NCBI GenBank assembly: GCA_029215795.1 | Contig: JARDYH010000001.1 | Coordinates: 395,845,154-395,909,153, forward strand | Direction of reading: 5' to 3' | Source of the DNA: Anniella stebbinsi | Lineage: Eukaryota; Chordata; Lepidosauria; Squamata; Anniellidae | DNA: 64,000 bases | Shown: positions 40,590 through 51,379 of the stretch, in pieces | Position numbering within the stretch: the first letter of the stretch is position 1 | Layout of the letters: each line of letters begins with the position of its first letter | Made by a program: the position numbers and the translations under genes | Notes under the pieces: model-generated | Seen by the model: only the letters and a program-made list of their open reading frames with translations | Told to the model about the DNA's origin: nothing | The model's database searches: none

Positions 40590-41325
40590 TAACTCGGCAA
40601 AGACATAGGCATTCTCCTACAAAGCCTTGTGGATCATTAATCCTGCAAAAGAAGTTACTTCCTTTCATGTTGTTGAATTTTATAGTTTAAAGTGTTGCAA
40701 ATTGTCCAGAAAACTTCAGATATTGTATGGTAGAGAGATGTAATCAATAAAGTATATGTTAATTGTGAGCACTGTAATCCTTCATAGTTCAGTTCCCTCT
40801 TGAGGAAACTTAAATTTCTGAGCTGATAAGGGTGACTGCATACATGTAGGCCGAAGCCTGTGCATGAATGCTAAGACCCAACCTGCCATTTCACACACTG
40901 CTGTTTCAGCAAATAAGTTTGGACTGTTGATCACCTATACTCTTCATTAAGGATAGAGGAGAATTTTGTTTGATATGTGAACCAACCTAATTCACACTTC
41001 TCAGATGAAAATGTGGATTGTAACACCGTTATCCTTCAGGTGAATCTTGTGATGCAATACTGAGCTCGCAAGTTGGGTACATAAATGCAGATATCCAGGG
41101 AAACTCAAAAATTCCTATATTACTGGAAATTGTGTGTTTAGTTGCACATTGATGCAGAAATTGGATGGAGCAGATTTAGGATTGAATACAGGTGTCACCA
41201 ACATGGACTGGAAATAGACTTGAAGGACCATCACACTCTTGGCTTTTAAATCTCTAGCTTTTCAGAGTCAATGAAGATGGCATACAGCCAGGCAGTGAAG
41301 ATCCTTGAGCAGTATATAGTAGTGG
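40590..41325. other. No recognisable feature
   Basis: Unique or decayed DNA. CATTGATGCAGAAATTGGAT at 41147-41170 recalls AT-rich MITE words. No complete element is seen. Confidence 0.35.
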
Positions 41326-41332
41326 AAAGAGG

Positions 41333-41860
41333 GTGGGTCTCACAAAGTTACTGGCCTGCTTGCATTGGCTGCCTGTACATTTCCGAGCCCAATTCAAGGT
41401 GCTGGTTTTAACCTATAAAGCCTTACATGGCTTGGGACCACAATACCTGATGGAACTCCTCTCTGACACGAACCTACCCATACATTGCGATCAACATCCA
41501 AGGTCCTCCCCCGGGTGCCTACTCCGAGGGAAGCTTGGAGGATGGCAACAAGGGAGAGGGCCTTTTCAGTGGTGGCCCCCCAACTATGGAATGACCTCCC
41601 CGATGAGGCTCGCCTGGCGCCAACACTGTCATCTTTTCGGCGCCAGGTGAAGACTTTTCTCTTCTCCCAGGCATTTAACGGCATATGTTGAGCCTTTTAA
41701 CTGACCCCTGGACAGTTTAAAACAATATGTCACTTGTTATTAAGCTTTTATGGTTTAAATTTTTGTATATTGGTTTTTAAATGTTCAATGTTTTTAATTT
41801 TTGTAAACCACCCAGAGAGCTTCAGCTATGGGGTGGTATATAAATGTAATAAATGAAATG
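41333..41860 (+). mobile_element. L2-type LINE, ORF2 C-terminus and 3' end (best copy)
   Basis: LHWLPVHFRAQFKVLVLTYK, then ALHGLGPQYL is encoded at 41358-41450. A frameshift lies near 41490, after which TRERAFSVVAPQLWNDLPDE and FRRQVKTFLFSQAFNG are read to 41690. It ends AAACCACCCAGAGAGCTTCA, then GTGGTATATAAATGTAATAA. This gives the consensus order used to call the other L2 fragments. The copy is 5' truncated and inactive. Confidence 0.9.
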
Positions 41861-41864
41861 ATGG

Positions 41865-42895
41865 GAGAATTTAAGAGCGGTGGGGATAACATGTCCCTGT
41901 TTTCATCTGTCGTTGTTGAAGGGTAGGGAGAGGTCGCATGTGCTTTGATTGCGCATCTGGCTGCACTCAAAATTGCCATCTGCATGCATTGCTTACTCAT
42001 TGTGTGCAGCGTTGGGCCCCCTAAAATGCACCTTTCCCTTCTTCCTCCCCCAATCCATCCAGCCGCCAGACCTCTCCATGAAAGGAGTCCATGAGCGTGG
42101 ATTTTGTTGCTTGGCAGCCAGAGAACAGGCCCTGCTGTTGCAAATCCACAGGCGCATTTTTGGGGTTAGGTGTTTACAGAAAGCTTGGCGGTGCCGGCAG
42201 GAGTAGAAGAAAAGATTATTGTTCAGCGTCCAGGAACCATTGGCGTCTCTCTGCCTGCACACATAAATATCTCTGTGTATCCATACCTACCATGCTGTAA
42301 GGGCGAGGGGGGCGGAAGGGTGCCGGTGGCGGCGGTGTGTGAGTGTTCAGCTCAGCAGCCTGTTTGAATTAGAAGCGTTGGCTGTTCTCAGGGCAAAGCA
42401 CGTCTCTGCTTTCTGCCCTTACGATGGCTTTTCCAATTCTTCAGACACTGTTGCTCCAATGTAGCAGTGTGTGTGTGTGTGTGTGTGTGCGTGTGTGTGC
42501 TCTTGAAGTCATGTCTTGGAAGCAATTTTAACATGAGCGCTCTGACAGAGTTGCCTCATCCATTAGCAACTGGTAAGGCATTCATGCAAAGTGACTCAAC
42601 CAATTTGGGGATGACATTCCCACCCATGCTACATGAATGCTCAAAAAGAATTGCCCTGATGTGGAGAAAATGGTTACAGCTGGGTGACGATCCACCCCAC
42701 CTCAGGACATCACTCAGGATATAACAGCCACCAGCTAGAACAATTGAAAGCCTGCTCCCCCACCCATCATGGCAAAATGTAGTAATTTGTTATTTATGCA
42801 GCACTTAAAAACACACCCACAAAAGTGCCTTACATAGGATAAAATGAAGGGCAGGCCCTGCTGTAGACTCACAAACTGAAAAGAGAGGAGTTAAT
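41865..42895. other. Unique DNA with a (TG)n tract
   Basis: (TG)n with minor interruptions lies at 42467-42500. The rest is unique, with several small overlapping frames in 41949-42367 that show no domains. Confidence 0.4.
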
Positions 42896-42896
42896 G

Positions 42897-43316
42897 GCCT
42901 GGTTCAGATGTAATGTTAAATCATAGCTTAGTGTTATGTACACAATCCTCCCTGCTCCTCCCATCTCTGCCTCCATCATGGCCACAAGGAGGAGTTCGGA
43001 AGCCTCTACTTCTGTTTTCAATCATTGCATTCGTACATGGAACTCAGGTAAGTTTTAACTATCATTTTCTGAACGATGCAGGATCGTAAACCATGGTATA
43101 AAGGTAATTTGTTCAGGCAAGCCATAGTTAACTCTAGCCACAGTTTGTCCTGCTTTGGGGACAAAGGGAAAATAGTGGTTTATTGAAAAAAGAATTGGGT
43201 GCTTCTGTTCTCCTGTCAGCCCTGTGGGAACAGGTGAAGAAAGGATGCTGTGCACGAGCCCAGAGCTCAGTCATGCACCATTAAACTATGGTTTAGTGTT
43301 ACGTTGGAACACAACC
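42897..43316. mobile_element. MITE with GGCCTGGTTCAGATGTAA-type ends
   Basis: The left end is GGCCTGGTTCAGATGTAATG. The right end is CTATGGTTTAGTGTTACGTT, then GGAACACAACC, a diverged inverted repeat of about 30 bp. The interior contains AAACCATGGTATAAAGG and AAGCCATAGTTAACTCTAGC. Related to 7986-8245. No target duplication. Confidence 0.55.
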
Positions 43317-43319
43317 AAA

Positions 43320-44405
43320 GAAGGGGAAAATAATGCAAAAAAAAAAAAAAAAGGATCGAGGAATGGAGGATAAGACAATCAGGGTGGGGGAGATGTAATA
43401 TACAAAGCAGCTTTTGAAAATATACAATTGTAGAAGAGGAAGGGAGCAAATGGAATACAGAGACAATCCTTTTGCCCTGAGAAAGAAAATTCCAGTTGTA
43501 CCTGAGGGCCAAATCAGAGGACATAGACTGGGAGATGTGCAATGGGACTTCCAACTTCCTTTAAACCAAGAAAAAGCTGTGATTACAAAGGTAAAGATTC
43601 TGATTCGGGCTGTGCATCGCTTCAGGCTCGAATCCCGAATCCTAGCTGAAGAGGACTGATTTGATCCAGACCATGTCCTTACCAGGCTGAGACAATCCAA
43701 AGCTCTTCGGGCTGCCTTGGTCTGACTCGGGGCAATGGTGAGCCTCTCCCCCATCCCCCCGCCCACCCATGGGATTTACCTGAGCTACCCGGCAGCAGTC
43801 TGTCCTTGATGAGAGCTGCCAGTTTTGTTTAACTTTTTCTCCTGTGCCGTTTCCCCTGATTCAAATCTCCCTCCACTTGCTCTTCAGGGGAACAAAAGAT
43901 ACAGTCTTCTATTTTACCTGTCTTTCCCTCCTCCCCATGGGGCTTAGAGCAACTTCAGCAGTTAATATCAAATCAGGGAAATGCTGCACATCTTTGTGTG
44001 TGTCTGTGGAAGCACCCCTCCTCCTGTAAAAGAAAAGCAGCCAGAATCACAAAGTACTAAATGAAATGGCATGATTTATTTACAGAACTGTTCTGATTTT
44101 CTTTTGTATGCCCAATGTGTTTGGAGTCTAACAATCCTTCATCGGAGGCAACTGAAAAACAAGCTCCAAAAATGCATTAGACACGACAAGAGAAATTTGG
44201 AGTGCTTTTGTAAATAAATCATACTCTTTCTGTTAGCACCTTGTGTGATTTGCTGCTTTTCTTTTTCTGAACTGGAACTGGGTCTCCTCGCCGTTTTTCT
44301 TAAAAAAACAACAACATCCTAAGTTTAAAAAAACCCACACAACATCTCACACTGTGTCTCATCTGTTGTGGGCCATGACAGCTCAGAAAGGCTTGCAAAA
44401 CATAC
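43320..44405. other. Mostly unassigned DNA; a worn hAT-like end at 43590-43790
   Basis: A poly(A) run lies at about 43338-43353. At 43590-43790, GATTCGGGCTGTGCATCGCT and GAATCCCGAATCC recall the GATTCGGA-rich subterminal zones of the TAGGGATGTGCA families. The rest is unassigned. Confidence 0.35.
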
Positions 44406-44409
44406 TTTG

Positions 44410-44875
44410 GTTGTTGAACCACTTTGAGCCCAATAGCCAAATTCCTGTTTCAGAGACTCTCCCTCTCTTATAATACTAGAACCCAATGGGGTCATCCCAT
44501 GAAGCAGATTGGTGGGAGATTCAGGACAGATAAAAGGAAGGACATCTTCACACAGCGCATAGTTAAACTATGGAATTCACCACTACAAGATCTAGTGATG
44601 GCCACCAATTTGGATGGCTTTAAAAGAGGATTGGACAAATTCATGGAGGAGAAGGCTATCAAGGACCACTAGTCCTGTTGGCTATGTGATACCTCCAGTA
44701 TCAGAGGCAGTAAGCCTGTATACACCAGTTGCTAGGGAACATGGATGGGAGGGTGCTGTTGCACTGTGTCCTGCTTGTGGGTCCCTGGTCAACATCTGAT
44801 TGGCTGCTGTGTGAACAGAGTGCTGGATTAGATGGACCCTTGGTCTGATCCAGCAGGGCTCTTCTTATGTTCAGC
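44410..44875 (+). mobile_element. CR1-type LINE, ORF2 C-terminus and 3' end
   Basis: The plus frame reads HPMKQIGGRFRTDKRKDIFT, then QRIVKLWNSPLQDLVMATNL, then DGFKRGLDKFMEEKAIKDH, the CR1 ORF2 tail. It is followed by the untranslated 3' region CTGTTGGCTATGTGATACCT, CCAGTTGCTAGGGAACATGG and CTTGGTCTGATCCAGCAGGG. It ends at TCTTATGTTCA. This is the most informative CR1 copy in the window and links the coding tail to the 3' fragments elsewhere. Confidence 0.9.
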
Positions 44876-45039
44876 TTTTTTGGGGGGGGGTACATTCCAG
44901 TGGTGGGCATGGCCAATGGCAAAAGGGGTGGAGCCAGAAATGCAACTAAGAATGGCATAGTTTTGCCTGAAGCTCTTACTGCCAGTATCTAAGCCTTAGG
45001 GGAGGCATTCAGCCTTTCAGAATGGGGAAAAATATGCTT

Positions 45040-45145
45040 TGCACCTTGGATAGCTCCTTTGGAGTTCTAACTGGTTCTGACTGAAATCCAGAGAGGATCC
45101 GCTACCCCATTGATACATCAGAGCCACCAGCCTCCACTGCAAAAA
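45040..45145 (-). repeat. Dispersed repeat fragment (GGAGCCACCAGCC family)
   Basis: CACCTTGGATAGCTCCTTTG, AACTGGTTCTGACTGAAATC and ACATCAGAGCCACCAGCCTC match 19955-20065. Confidence 0.6.
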
Positions 45146-45416
45146 CACCTAAGAATATCCATGGGCGTGAAAATATGTATGTGTTTTCGTGTCAATTTTT
45201 TTTTTAAAAAAAAGAAATTGCAAACTGATGCAGAAGTGGGATGGAACAAACTCATGCTTCCAGAAATGCAAACTTTATAGAAAGGAAAACATACCCATTT
45301 CTCCATCGCTAGGTATCTCCTGCTAAGAAGAGGTGTCTTTGAGTGTATTCTTTTTTTAAACGCACACATTGCAGCACCAATTCCATAGGGAAATGCAAGG
45401 CTACAAAAGCTGCATC

Positions 45417-45420
<4 letters not shown>

Positions 45421-45447
<27 letters not shown>
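45421..45447 (+). repeat. (CT)n microsatellite
   Basis: About 13 CT units next to an unassigned AT-rich stretch (45150-45320) that carries TGCAAACTGATGCAGAAGTG. Confidence 0.9.
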
Positions 45448-45744
45448 GCTCTACAAGTTTCCTCCAGAAGGAAAGATAATTTATTGTCCAGGTCACTTTC
45501 AAAAATGAAATAAATAAATTAATCCAGCTGCTTAATTTGAGAAGCGATGGCTTTAGAAACAAGGGCTTTGCAAGATACACTGATTCTCTTGGGAGCACCA
45601 CACAGCTGTGGCTCAGTCTATCAGATGACATGGCTCCTGCTGGCGTTCCCCTTGTGCAGCCGTCCCCTTTTACAGGCACTCTTACTTCTAGCTGGGGTGG
45701 CTGGTAAATAGAAATCCTTCTCTCTACCCCACTGCCAAGAAGCT

Positions 45745-46200
45745 GAATCGGAGCAAAAGCCCATCTAGTCCAGCATTTTGTTCACACAGTGGCCAACCGC
45801 GTGGACACAAACAGGACACGAGTGCGACAGGACCCTCCTGCCCACGTTCTCCAGCAACTGGTGTGCATAAGCAAAACACCTCCGAGGCTGGAGGTAATAT
45901 ATGGCCATCATGACTCATAGCCACTCGTAGCCTTCTCCTCCAGGAATGTGCGCAAGCCAATGTAAATGTAAAGCACTCCGAGTTGATGACCGTCACGGCT
46001 ACTTCGGGCAGCGATTCTCAAAGTTCGACTAGGTGCCCTGTGATGATGTCTGTCCTGAATCTCCTACCTTCCCGCTTCGTCGGATGACTCCTGGTTCTCG
46101 TGCCGAGAGAGAGGGAGAGCATCCGTCTCCCTACCCACATTCTTCATGCTATGCATGATTTTATACACCTCTCTCATGTCTCCCTTTACTCACCTTGACT
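45745..46200 (-). mobile_element. CR1-type LINE fragment
   Basis: The plus strand reads CCATCTAGTCCAGCATTTTG, then TTCACACAGTGGCCAACCGC, then CACCCTCGTAGCC-like blocks, then CTGTCCTGAATCTCCTACCT, then CATGATTTTATACACCTCTC. This is the reverse of the 44410-44875 order. It is decayed. Confidence 0.85.
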
Positions 46201-46204
46201 CCTT

Positions 46205-46688
46205 TGATGTGGAGAGGGTGCTTTTGGCAGTGGAATTGCAGCTATGCAGCTCCCTCTGTTTATCAGGAACAGCCCTGGTTTTCTGGCTCCGCTCCCTGGT
46301 AAATCATGGTCCCTCTTTAGTCCGTCTGTTTCTTTTGTGGATTCTGTGTGTGTGTGTGTGTCTGTGTTTTAAAGTGTGAATCACTTCATTTGTCATTCTT
46401 TAGAACTTAGCTTCCTTATACTCAGTGACCTGGTTTGGTGTGTTGTCAGCCTTGTTTGTTTCAGGGTGGTTTGTCGTGATCCATGCACAAGCCACCCTGA
46501 GAATTCATGGGGCCTGTACAGACAATCACCATTGGGAAAGAAGCCATTGTGGCTTCTCTACCTATCCCCACGCATGCTGTGTGCATGACCGGCATTTGTA
46601 TAATTCCACACACTCCAGCGTGTGTTGGCTTGTCATCCAAACCTTGTGTGCGGCGGGAGTGGCTTTGTACCCACCCTACAACCGCTAC
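46205..46688. other. No recognisable feature
   Basis: Unique DNA with a short (GT)n tract at 46349-46360. Three overlapping plus-strand frames have no domain. Confidence 0.4.
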
Positions 46689-46691
46689 TCA

Positions 46692-46795
46692 GCTAGATGT
46701 TTGGCCTAGGACTCCCAGTATCCCTCACCATTGGCTACACTGGCAAGGGCTGATGGGAGTTGTAGGCTAAAACATATGGAGCCAGGCCACAGGTT
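46692..46795. mobile_element. Palindromic MITE fragment
   Basis: CTAGGACTCCCAGTATCCCT and GATGGGAGTTGTAGGCTAAA, then ACATATGGAG are diverged arms of the CCAGATGTTTT family. Confidence 0.55.
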
Positions 46796-46944
46796 TCTCA
46801 TCTGTCCTCTATAAGCGTGTTTAAGATTAATGCCCAAGGCTAGGACAGGAGTGTTTTTCCTCTGCATGTGTAGTATTCCTGCAATGCTCTGGGTCCACTC
46901 AGACCAATTTGGAGATAGAGGCAGGGCTCACCTCACTGTTTATA

Positions 46945-47215
46945 AAGGATAATAGAATAGTTGAGCTGGAAGGGGTCTATAAGGCCATTGTCTATAAGGG
47001 GTCTATAAGGCCCTACTCAATGCAGGAATCCAACTTAAAGCGTTCCTGACAGGTAGTTGTCATGTTGCATCTCGAATGCATCTCTTGTAGGAGAGCCCAC
47101 AACTTCCCTGGGTCATTGGTTCCATTATCGTACTGCTCTAACAGTCAGGAAGTTTTTCCTGACGTCCAGCCGGAATCTGGATTCCTGTAACTTGAGCCCA
47201 CTATTCCGTGTCTTG
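46945..47215 (-). mobile_element. CR1-type LINE, 3' end
   Basis: AATAGAATAGTTGAGCTGGA, then AGGGGTCTATAAGGCCATTG, then TGACGTCCAGCCGGAATCTG. Internal duplication of GGTCTATAAGG at 46975-47010 is visible. Confidence 0.8.
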
Positions 47216-47219
47216 AAGG

Positions 47220-47740
47220 GCTATGACTTTTCACAGTGGACAGATCTCAAGAGAGAAACTTCTCAGTGCATTAAGAAGTCACTAAATATGAAACTGGGAT
47301 TTTTCAAATCTGTCCAGAGATTGCAGTTAATATGTTTGAAATTATAATACCAATTTGGAAAATTGCCAAACTGACCAAAAATAGTTTTGATGGGCATGCT
47401 AATGAATTCGGAGGAACCAAGAGGGGCGAGGAGAGAAAAAAGATCTGCAAATATTCAAATGCTCAGAAGACCAGTCCCTAATCATACATGAGAGCCGGAG
47501 CAATGGTTCTCGGAGTCATTTCTACATTGTGATCTGCCCAGCCTCCCTGGCTCAATTGCGATACTGGGAAAAGGAAATTCTGTAACTCTATCTGATTATT
47601 TTGCACCTTCATTTAATATGTTCTGCTCGATTAAAAACCTGGCAGGTTAGATGTGTATATAACTTGCCCCAACAGGTCGACATAGTGACAGAACATCTCC
47701 AGAAGCATAATTGCTGGTGGTTTTTTTTTTTAATGGTAGC
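47220..47740. promoter_or_regulatory. Candidate conserved non-coding element
   Basis: Unique, motif-rich DNA: GGGCATGCTAATGAATTCGG, CTGCAAATATTCAAATGCTC, CTATCTGATTATTTTGCACC and TCATTTAATATGTTCTGCTC. The density of homeodomain- and POU-like words resembles developmental enhancers. Inference only. Confidence 0.3.
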
Positions 47741-47744
47741 CTTT

Positions 47745-48850
47745 TTATTTATTTATATTTGATTCTGTGCTTCCTCACAAGGAGCCGAGGGTGGTTACAA
47801 TAGGGATGTGCATGGACCCCCCGGATCGGATCAGGACCCGGATCGGGACCTCCAATTTTGTCCCGGATCAGACTGTATTGATTTTCGGATCGGCCGCCAT
47901 TTTTCCCCATAGACTTGCATTGGGGGAAAGAAAGCTTTCCCCCAATGCAAGTCTACGGGGAAAAAATGGTGGCGGGGGGTGAGTGGTGGCCTAACTCCCC
48001 CCCCCGTCCCTTCCCCTCACACTTCTTACCTGCTGGGGCCATTCATTCCTGTCCGCTGGCGTCCGTGGCCATCAGCGGACAGCCCTGGCAGGTAAGTGCC
48101 CCCCCTCCTTGCACTCCTCCTTACCTGCCAAGGCATCCGTTGCTTTCATCTGCTCGAATCTACTGAGAACTAGGCTTTGCGGCCTAGTCCTCAGCAGAGT
48201 GCCAGGTGATCACCTGGTGCTTTACTGAGGACTAAGCTGCGAAGCATAGTTCTCAGTAGATTTGAGCAGGTGAAGGTAGTGGATGCCCCGGCAGGTAAGT
48301 AGGGGGGCCCTCCCTCCTCCCGCTCCTCCATACCTGCCAGGCCCATCCGTTGCCATCTGCTGTTGCCTGCTGGTGCCCGCTGGCGCCCACGGATGGCAGC
48401 GGACAGCCCTGGCAAGTAAGCCCCCTCTCATGCTTCTCCTTACTTGTCGGGGCTGTCCGCTGCCATCTGCTGGTGCCTGCGGATGGCAGTGGATGGCCCC
48501 GGCAGGTAAACCCCCTCCCTGCATTCGCACTCCTTACCTGCCAGGGCTGTCCGCGGATGGCCCCGGCAGGTGAGGAGTGCGAGTGGGGGGAGGGGGTCCG
48601 ATACTCCGATCCAACACAACCCAGATCGGGTCCTTTTCAGATGGGATCGTATTGGATCGGCCGATCCAGTACAACACATGAACACTATTAAAATCACAAC
48701 TCTAAAATTACGAATGCACAATAAAATACAATAAAACCAAACTTTAGTCAGGGTGCCACCGCCAAAAAGGCTCTGCTAGATGTGGTAGATCTATGGAGCA
48801 CATTCCTCATTCACTTGATGTCCTTCTGCTATTTCCAATTGATGATCCTC
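47745..48850 (-). mobile_element. L2-type LINE 3' fragment split by a hAT-type element
   Basis: TTTATTTATTTATATTTGAT, then AAGGAGCCGAGGGTGG precedes the hAT-type element. ATTAAAATCACAACTCTAAA, then AAAATACAATAAAACC follows it. The remainder reads GGGTGCCACCGCCAAAAAGG. This is the antisense of an L2 tail. The element at 47801 interrupts it, so the L2 is older. Confidence 0.6.
47801..48669. mobile_element. GC-rich hAT-type element with palindromes, right end lost
   Basis: It starts TAGGGATGTGCATGGACCCC with CCGGATCGGATCAGGACCCG subterminal words, as at 9592-11436. It then carries an inverted YY1-like pair (47893-47975) around GCATTGGGGGAAAG, and several CTTACCTG...CAGGTAAG palindromes (for example 48119-48299, centre CCAGGTGATCACCTGG). 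The right terminus CATCCCTA is missing: the L2 host resumes after GGATCGGCCGATCCAG. Left flank is GGTTACAA; the right flank CAGTACAA matches only in part. Non-coding. Confidence 0.75.
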
Positions 48851-48859
48851 ACCTAGGAT

Positions 48860-49512
48860 ATTCTGAAGGGCCACAAGTTGCCCACTTCTGGTCCTGGGTG
48901 ACACTTCCATCTCTAGAGCTTCATAGTGAGAAGATCATGCAGGAAATGTGGGTGTTGTTCAGGGGCTTATTGTGCATCTCTGAATTCCCACCTCAGACAT
49001 TTTGTATTAGGAGAGGAAGAGATGTAATGTAGAGGATTGGGCCGTGCCTCCCAATCTTCCCCATGTTGTCTTACTTCAAAAGAAGAAGCATCATAGTAAA
49101 AGATTATGCAGCAGCAACAGCTGCAAACCCTGTGCCATATTTTCATGGTGAAAATTCTAGGAAGCATCTCTTCATGCTACAAGGCTTCCAAACTGTGATC
49201 TGGCTTCAAAAGCAGTAGAATTCAAACATGTTCAATTGAAAATAGGCAGCTGCATTACTTTGCCCTGAGGTGTGCCCTGCTTCAATGTTCTGAATAGCAT
49301 CTAGTTCATAACCATCACTAAATCGATGTGAAATAATTGTAGGATTAGTGGAATTGTTCACTTTCATATTGGCAATGAAAATCTTTGGGTGTGCAGGTGT
49401 CCCTATTGTGGTGGAAGAATAAATCCTAGGGATATTTAATCCTGTGATGGTGGTCAGGAAGGAACCCTCATGAAGATAGTTTATAGTGGTAGAGCAGCTA
49501 ATGAATTGAGAA
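48860..49512. other. No recognisable feature
   Basis: Unique DNA with ordinary composition and no supported gene. Confidence 0.4.
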
Positions 49513-49513
49513 A

Positions 49514-49763
49514 AGCCCTATTCAGGTGTTCATAGCCCGAATAGGGCACACACATGAAGAGAAGGAGCACTCCTGCACCATCCCTCTTCTCCATCATGTT
49601 TGTCTCCCTCAACTCATGGAGGGTGACCATCTGAAGGAGAGAGCCTCCTCTTCAAGTAAGTGCCCTCCACATGTAGAGTGTGATAAATGTGACATGCGGG
49701 GCTGGAGTGCTCCCGCCCCTCATGCATTTGCCCTGTCCATGTTCAGAATGCCTGAATAGGGCT
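49514..49763. mobile_element. MITE with AGCCCTATTCAGG terminal inverted repeats
   Basis: AGCCCTATTCAGG at 49514-49526 is the exact reverse complement of CCTGAATAGGGCT at 49751-49763. Inner matches GAATAGGGCAC and GTGCCCT-like words extend the repeat imperfectly. It is 250 bp, with no clear target duplication and no frame. Confidence 0.75.
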
Positions 49764-49879
49764 ATAGTTTAGAAAGACAATGCAGCTGGTGAGTCACCCA
49801 GAGGTTTACCTTTGGTATTATGTCATGATCTGTGGATTGTCATGGAGCTTTTTCATTTCATGGACGCTTGACCTCACTG

Positions 49880-49880
<1 letters not shown>

Positions 49881-49911
<31 letters not shown>
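49881..49911 (+). repeat. (CA)n microsatellite
   Basis: About 15 CA units directly preceding the CR1 end at 49924. Confidence 0.95.
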
Positions 49912-49913
<2 letters not shown>

Positions 49914-49923
49914 CACAGAGAGA

Positions 49924-50015
49924 GAATCATAGAACTGGAAGGGGCTGTTTAGGCCATTGAGTCCAACTCCCTGTTCAGGGGAGGAATCCAGTTTAAAGCA
50001 TCCCTATCTAGATGA
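49924..50015 (-). mobile_element. CR1-type LINE, short 3' end
   Basis: AGAATCATAGAACTGGAAGG, then GGCTGTTTAGGCCATTGAGT, then AAAGCATCCCTATCTAGATG. Only about 90 bp of the terminus remains. Confidence 0.75.
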
Positions 50016-50054
50016 TGATGATTATGATTATGATGAAAGGAGGAAGGAAGGCTT

Positions 50055-50180
50055 TAAATCAGGGATGGCTCTCAGGATATAGATGGACTGCAACTCTCAT
50101 CAGCCCCAGACAGCACAGCCAATGGTGACAGACTATGGGGGTTGTAGTTCAACCATATCTGGAGGTTCACATATTCCCCA
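50055..50180. mobile_element. Palindromic MITE, decayed
   Basis: GGATGGCTCTCAGGATATAG, then GACTGCAACTCTCATCAGCC, mirrored by GGGGGTTGTAGTTCAACCAT, then ATCTGGAGG. Same family as 17972. Confidence 0.55.
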
Positions 50181-50189
50181 TCCCTGCTT

Positions 50190-50885
50190 AAGTGAAAAAC
50201 AAATGCTTGTCCGAGTAAAGAAAACCAATGATTATTCAGAAAAGATCTTGGCCATTTAGAACCACGAATGAATTCTGTACACAGAGAGATTGAATGAAAC
50301 TGGTATCACTTGGTAACCAGAGTTGCTTGGACAAAAGTGAACCCTAGAGAGCCCAAGAGGGTTACAGATTCAAGACTTCACCAGGTAGGTCTGATGTGCC
50401 TCTTTAAGCCAATTTCCCAATCCATGTGTAAAAATGGTTCATGTCAGCATATCGCTCTCACAGATGTGGCCACGAGGGCAGGGAGTTCCTGGAAACAGCC
50501 ACATCAGGAACCTGGCCCTTTAATGCTGACAGGTGATTTTGCAATCCCCCATCCAGATAGATCTACACTGTGATCTGTTACAAAGTAGCTCCCAGATTTA
50601 GGATTTGATTATGGAAGCAGGTTTAAACGGTGCCCCTGGGCAAAGGTGCAACGTCTGCAGAAGGTACAGATTATCATCTCTTAAAGTGCAGTATCTGATA
50701 ATACTGGGTTTTGTGAATGTTTTTCCAAAGCCCAAGAATCCCTAGTTTCTTTTCACTAGTATGAAAGGTAGGGGATTTATGCAGTTGCAGGGGTATCAGT
50801 TTAGGAAAACCCAAAGATGTTGTCAATTTGTCAAGACCCCCACCAGAATGGAGCCTGTACTTTTACTGGGTTCACATATTTCTCC
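50190..50885. other. No recognisable feature
   Basis: Unique DNA. A short plus-strand frame at 50310-50573 has no domain. Confidence 0.4.
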
Positions 50886-50889
50886 AGGA

Positions 50890-51180
50890 TTCTCTTTCTA
50901 AATCGTTAGATTCAATTTCTTCACCTCTGACCTTGCAGAATATAATCCTCCCTACATACTAGGACTTGCTTTTCCAAATGATCTTCTCTCTCTTCAATGG
51001 CTAAAAGAAGATAGGCCCTTCTAATTTGCCCACTTGTGAGAGCAATTAGGTGGGTGATCACACGGGAGAGGGCCTTCTCAGCAGCGGCCCCACACCTGTG
51101 GAACAAACTCCCTTTGGAGGTCCAGCATGCACCAGGAGTCCTCCTCCTCCAGGTTCTGTGGTATGGCCTAACTCATCCAA
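50890..51180 (+). mobile_element. L2-type LINE fragment
   Basis: GGGAGAGGGCCTTCTCAGCA, then GCGGCCCCACACCTGTGGAA, then CAAACTCCCTTTGGAGGTCC encodes the GERAFSAAAPHLWNKLPLEV-like L2 tail. No 3' signature remains. Confidence 0.7.
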
Positions 51181-51184
51181 CCTC

Positions 51185-51375
51185 TTGTTAGAGATGAACA
51201 GATCTATCCATTTCTGTTTCTCTTAGGCTCTCATTCTCCAAACGTAAGTTCCATCCACCCCAAACATCAAGTATTCTTTTTTTTTTTTTTTAGAAAACTT
51301 TTGCATGAAAATGTGTATGAAATTTTGTGCATGTTTCTCCTAGTATGTGCATTTTTCTTGTCCCCCCAACAATTT
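51185..51375. mobile_element. AT-rich MITE-like repeat
   Basis: TTAGAGATGAACAGATCTAT at the left, then TTTTGCATGAAAATGTGTAT and TGTGCATTTTTCTTG, resemble the family at 19370 and 57000. Confidence 0.4.
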
Positions 51376-51379
51376 TTAA

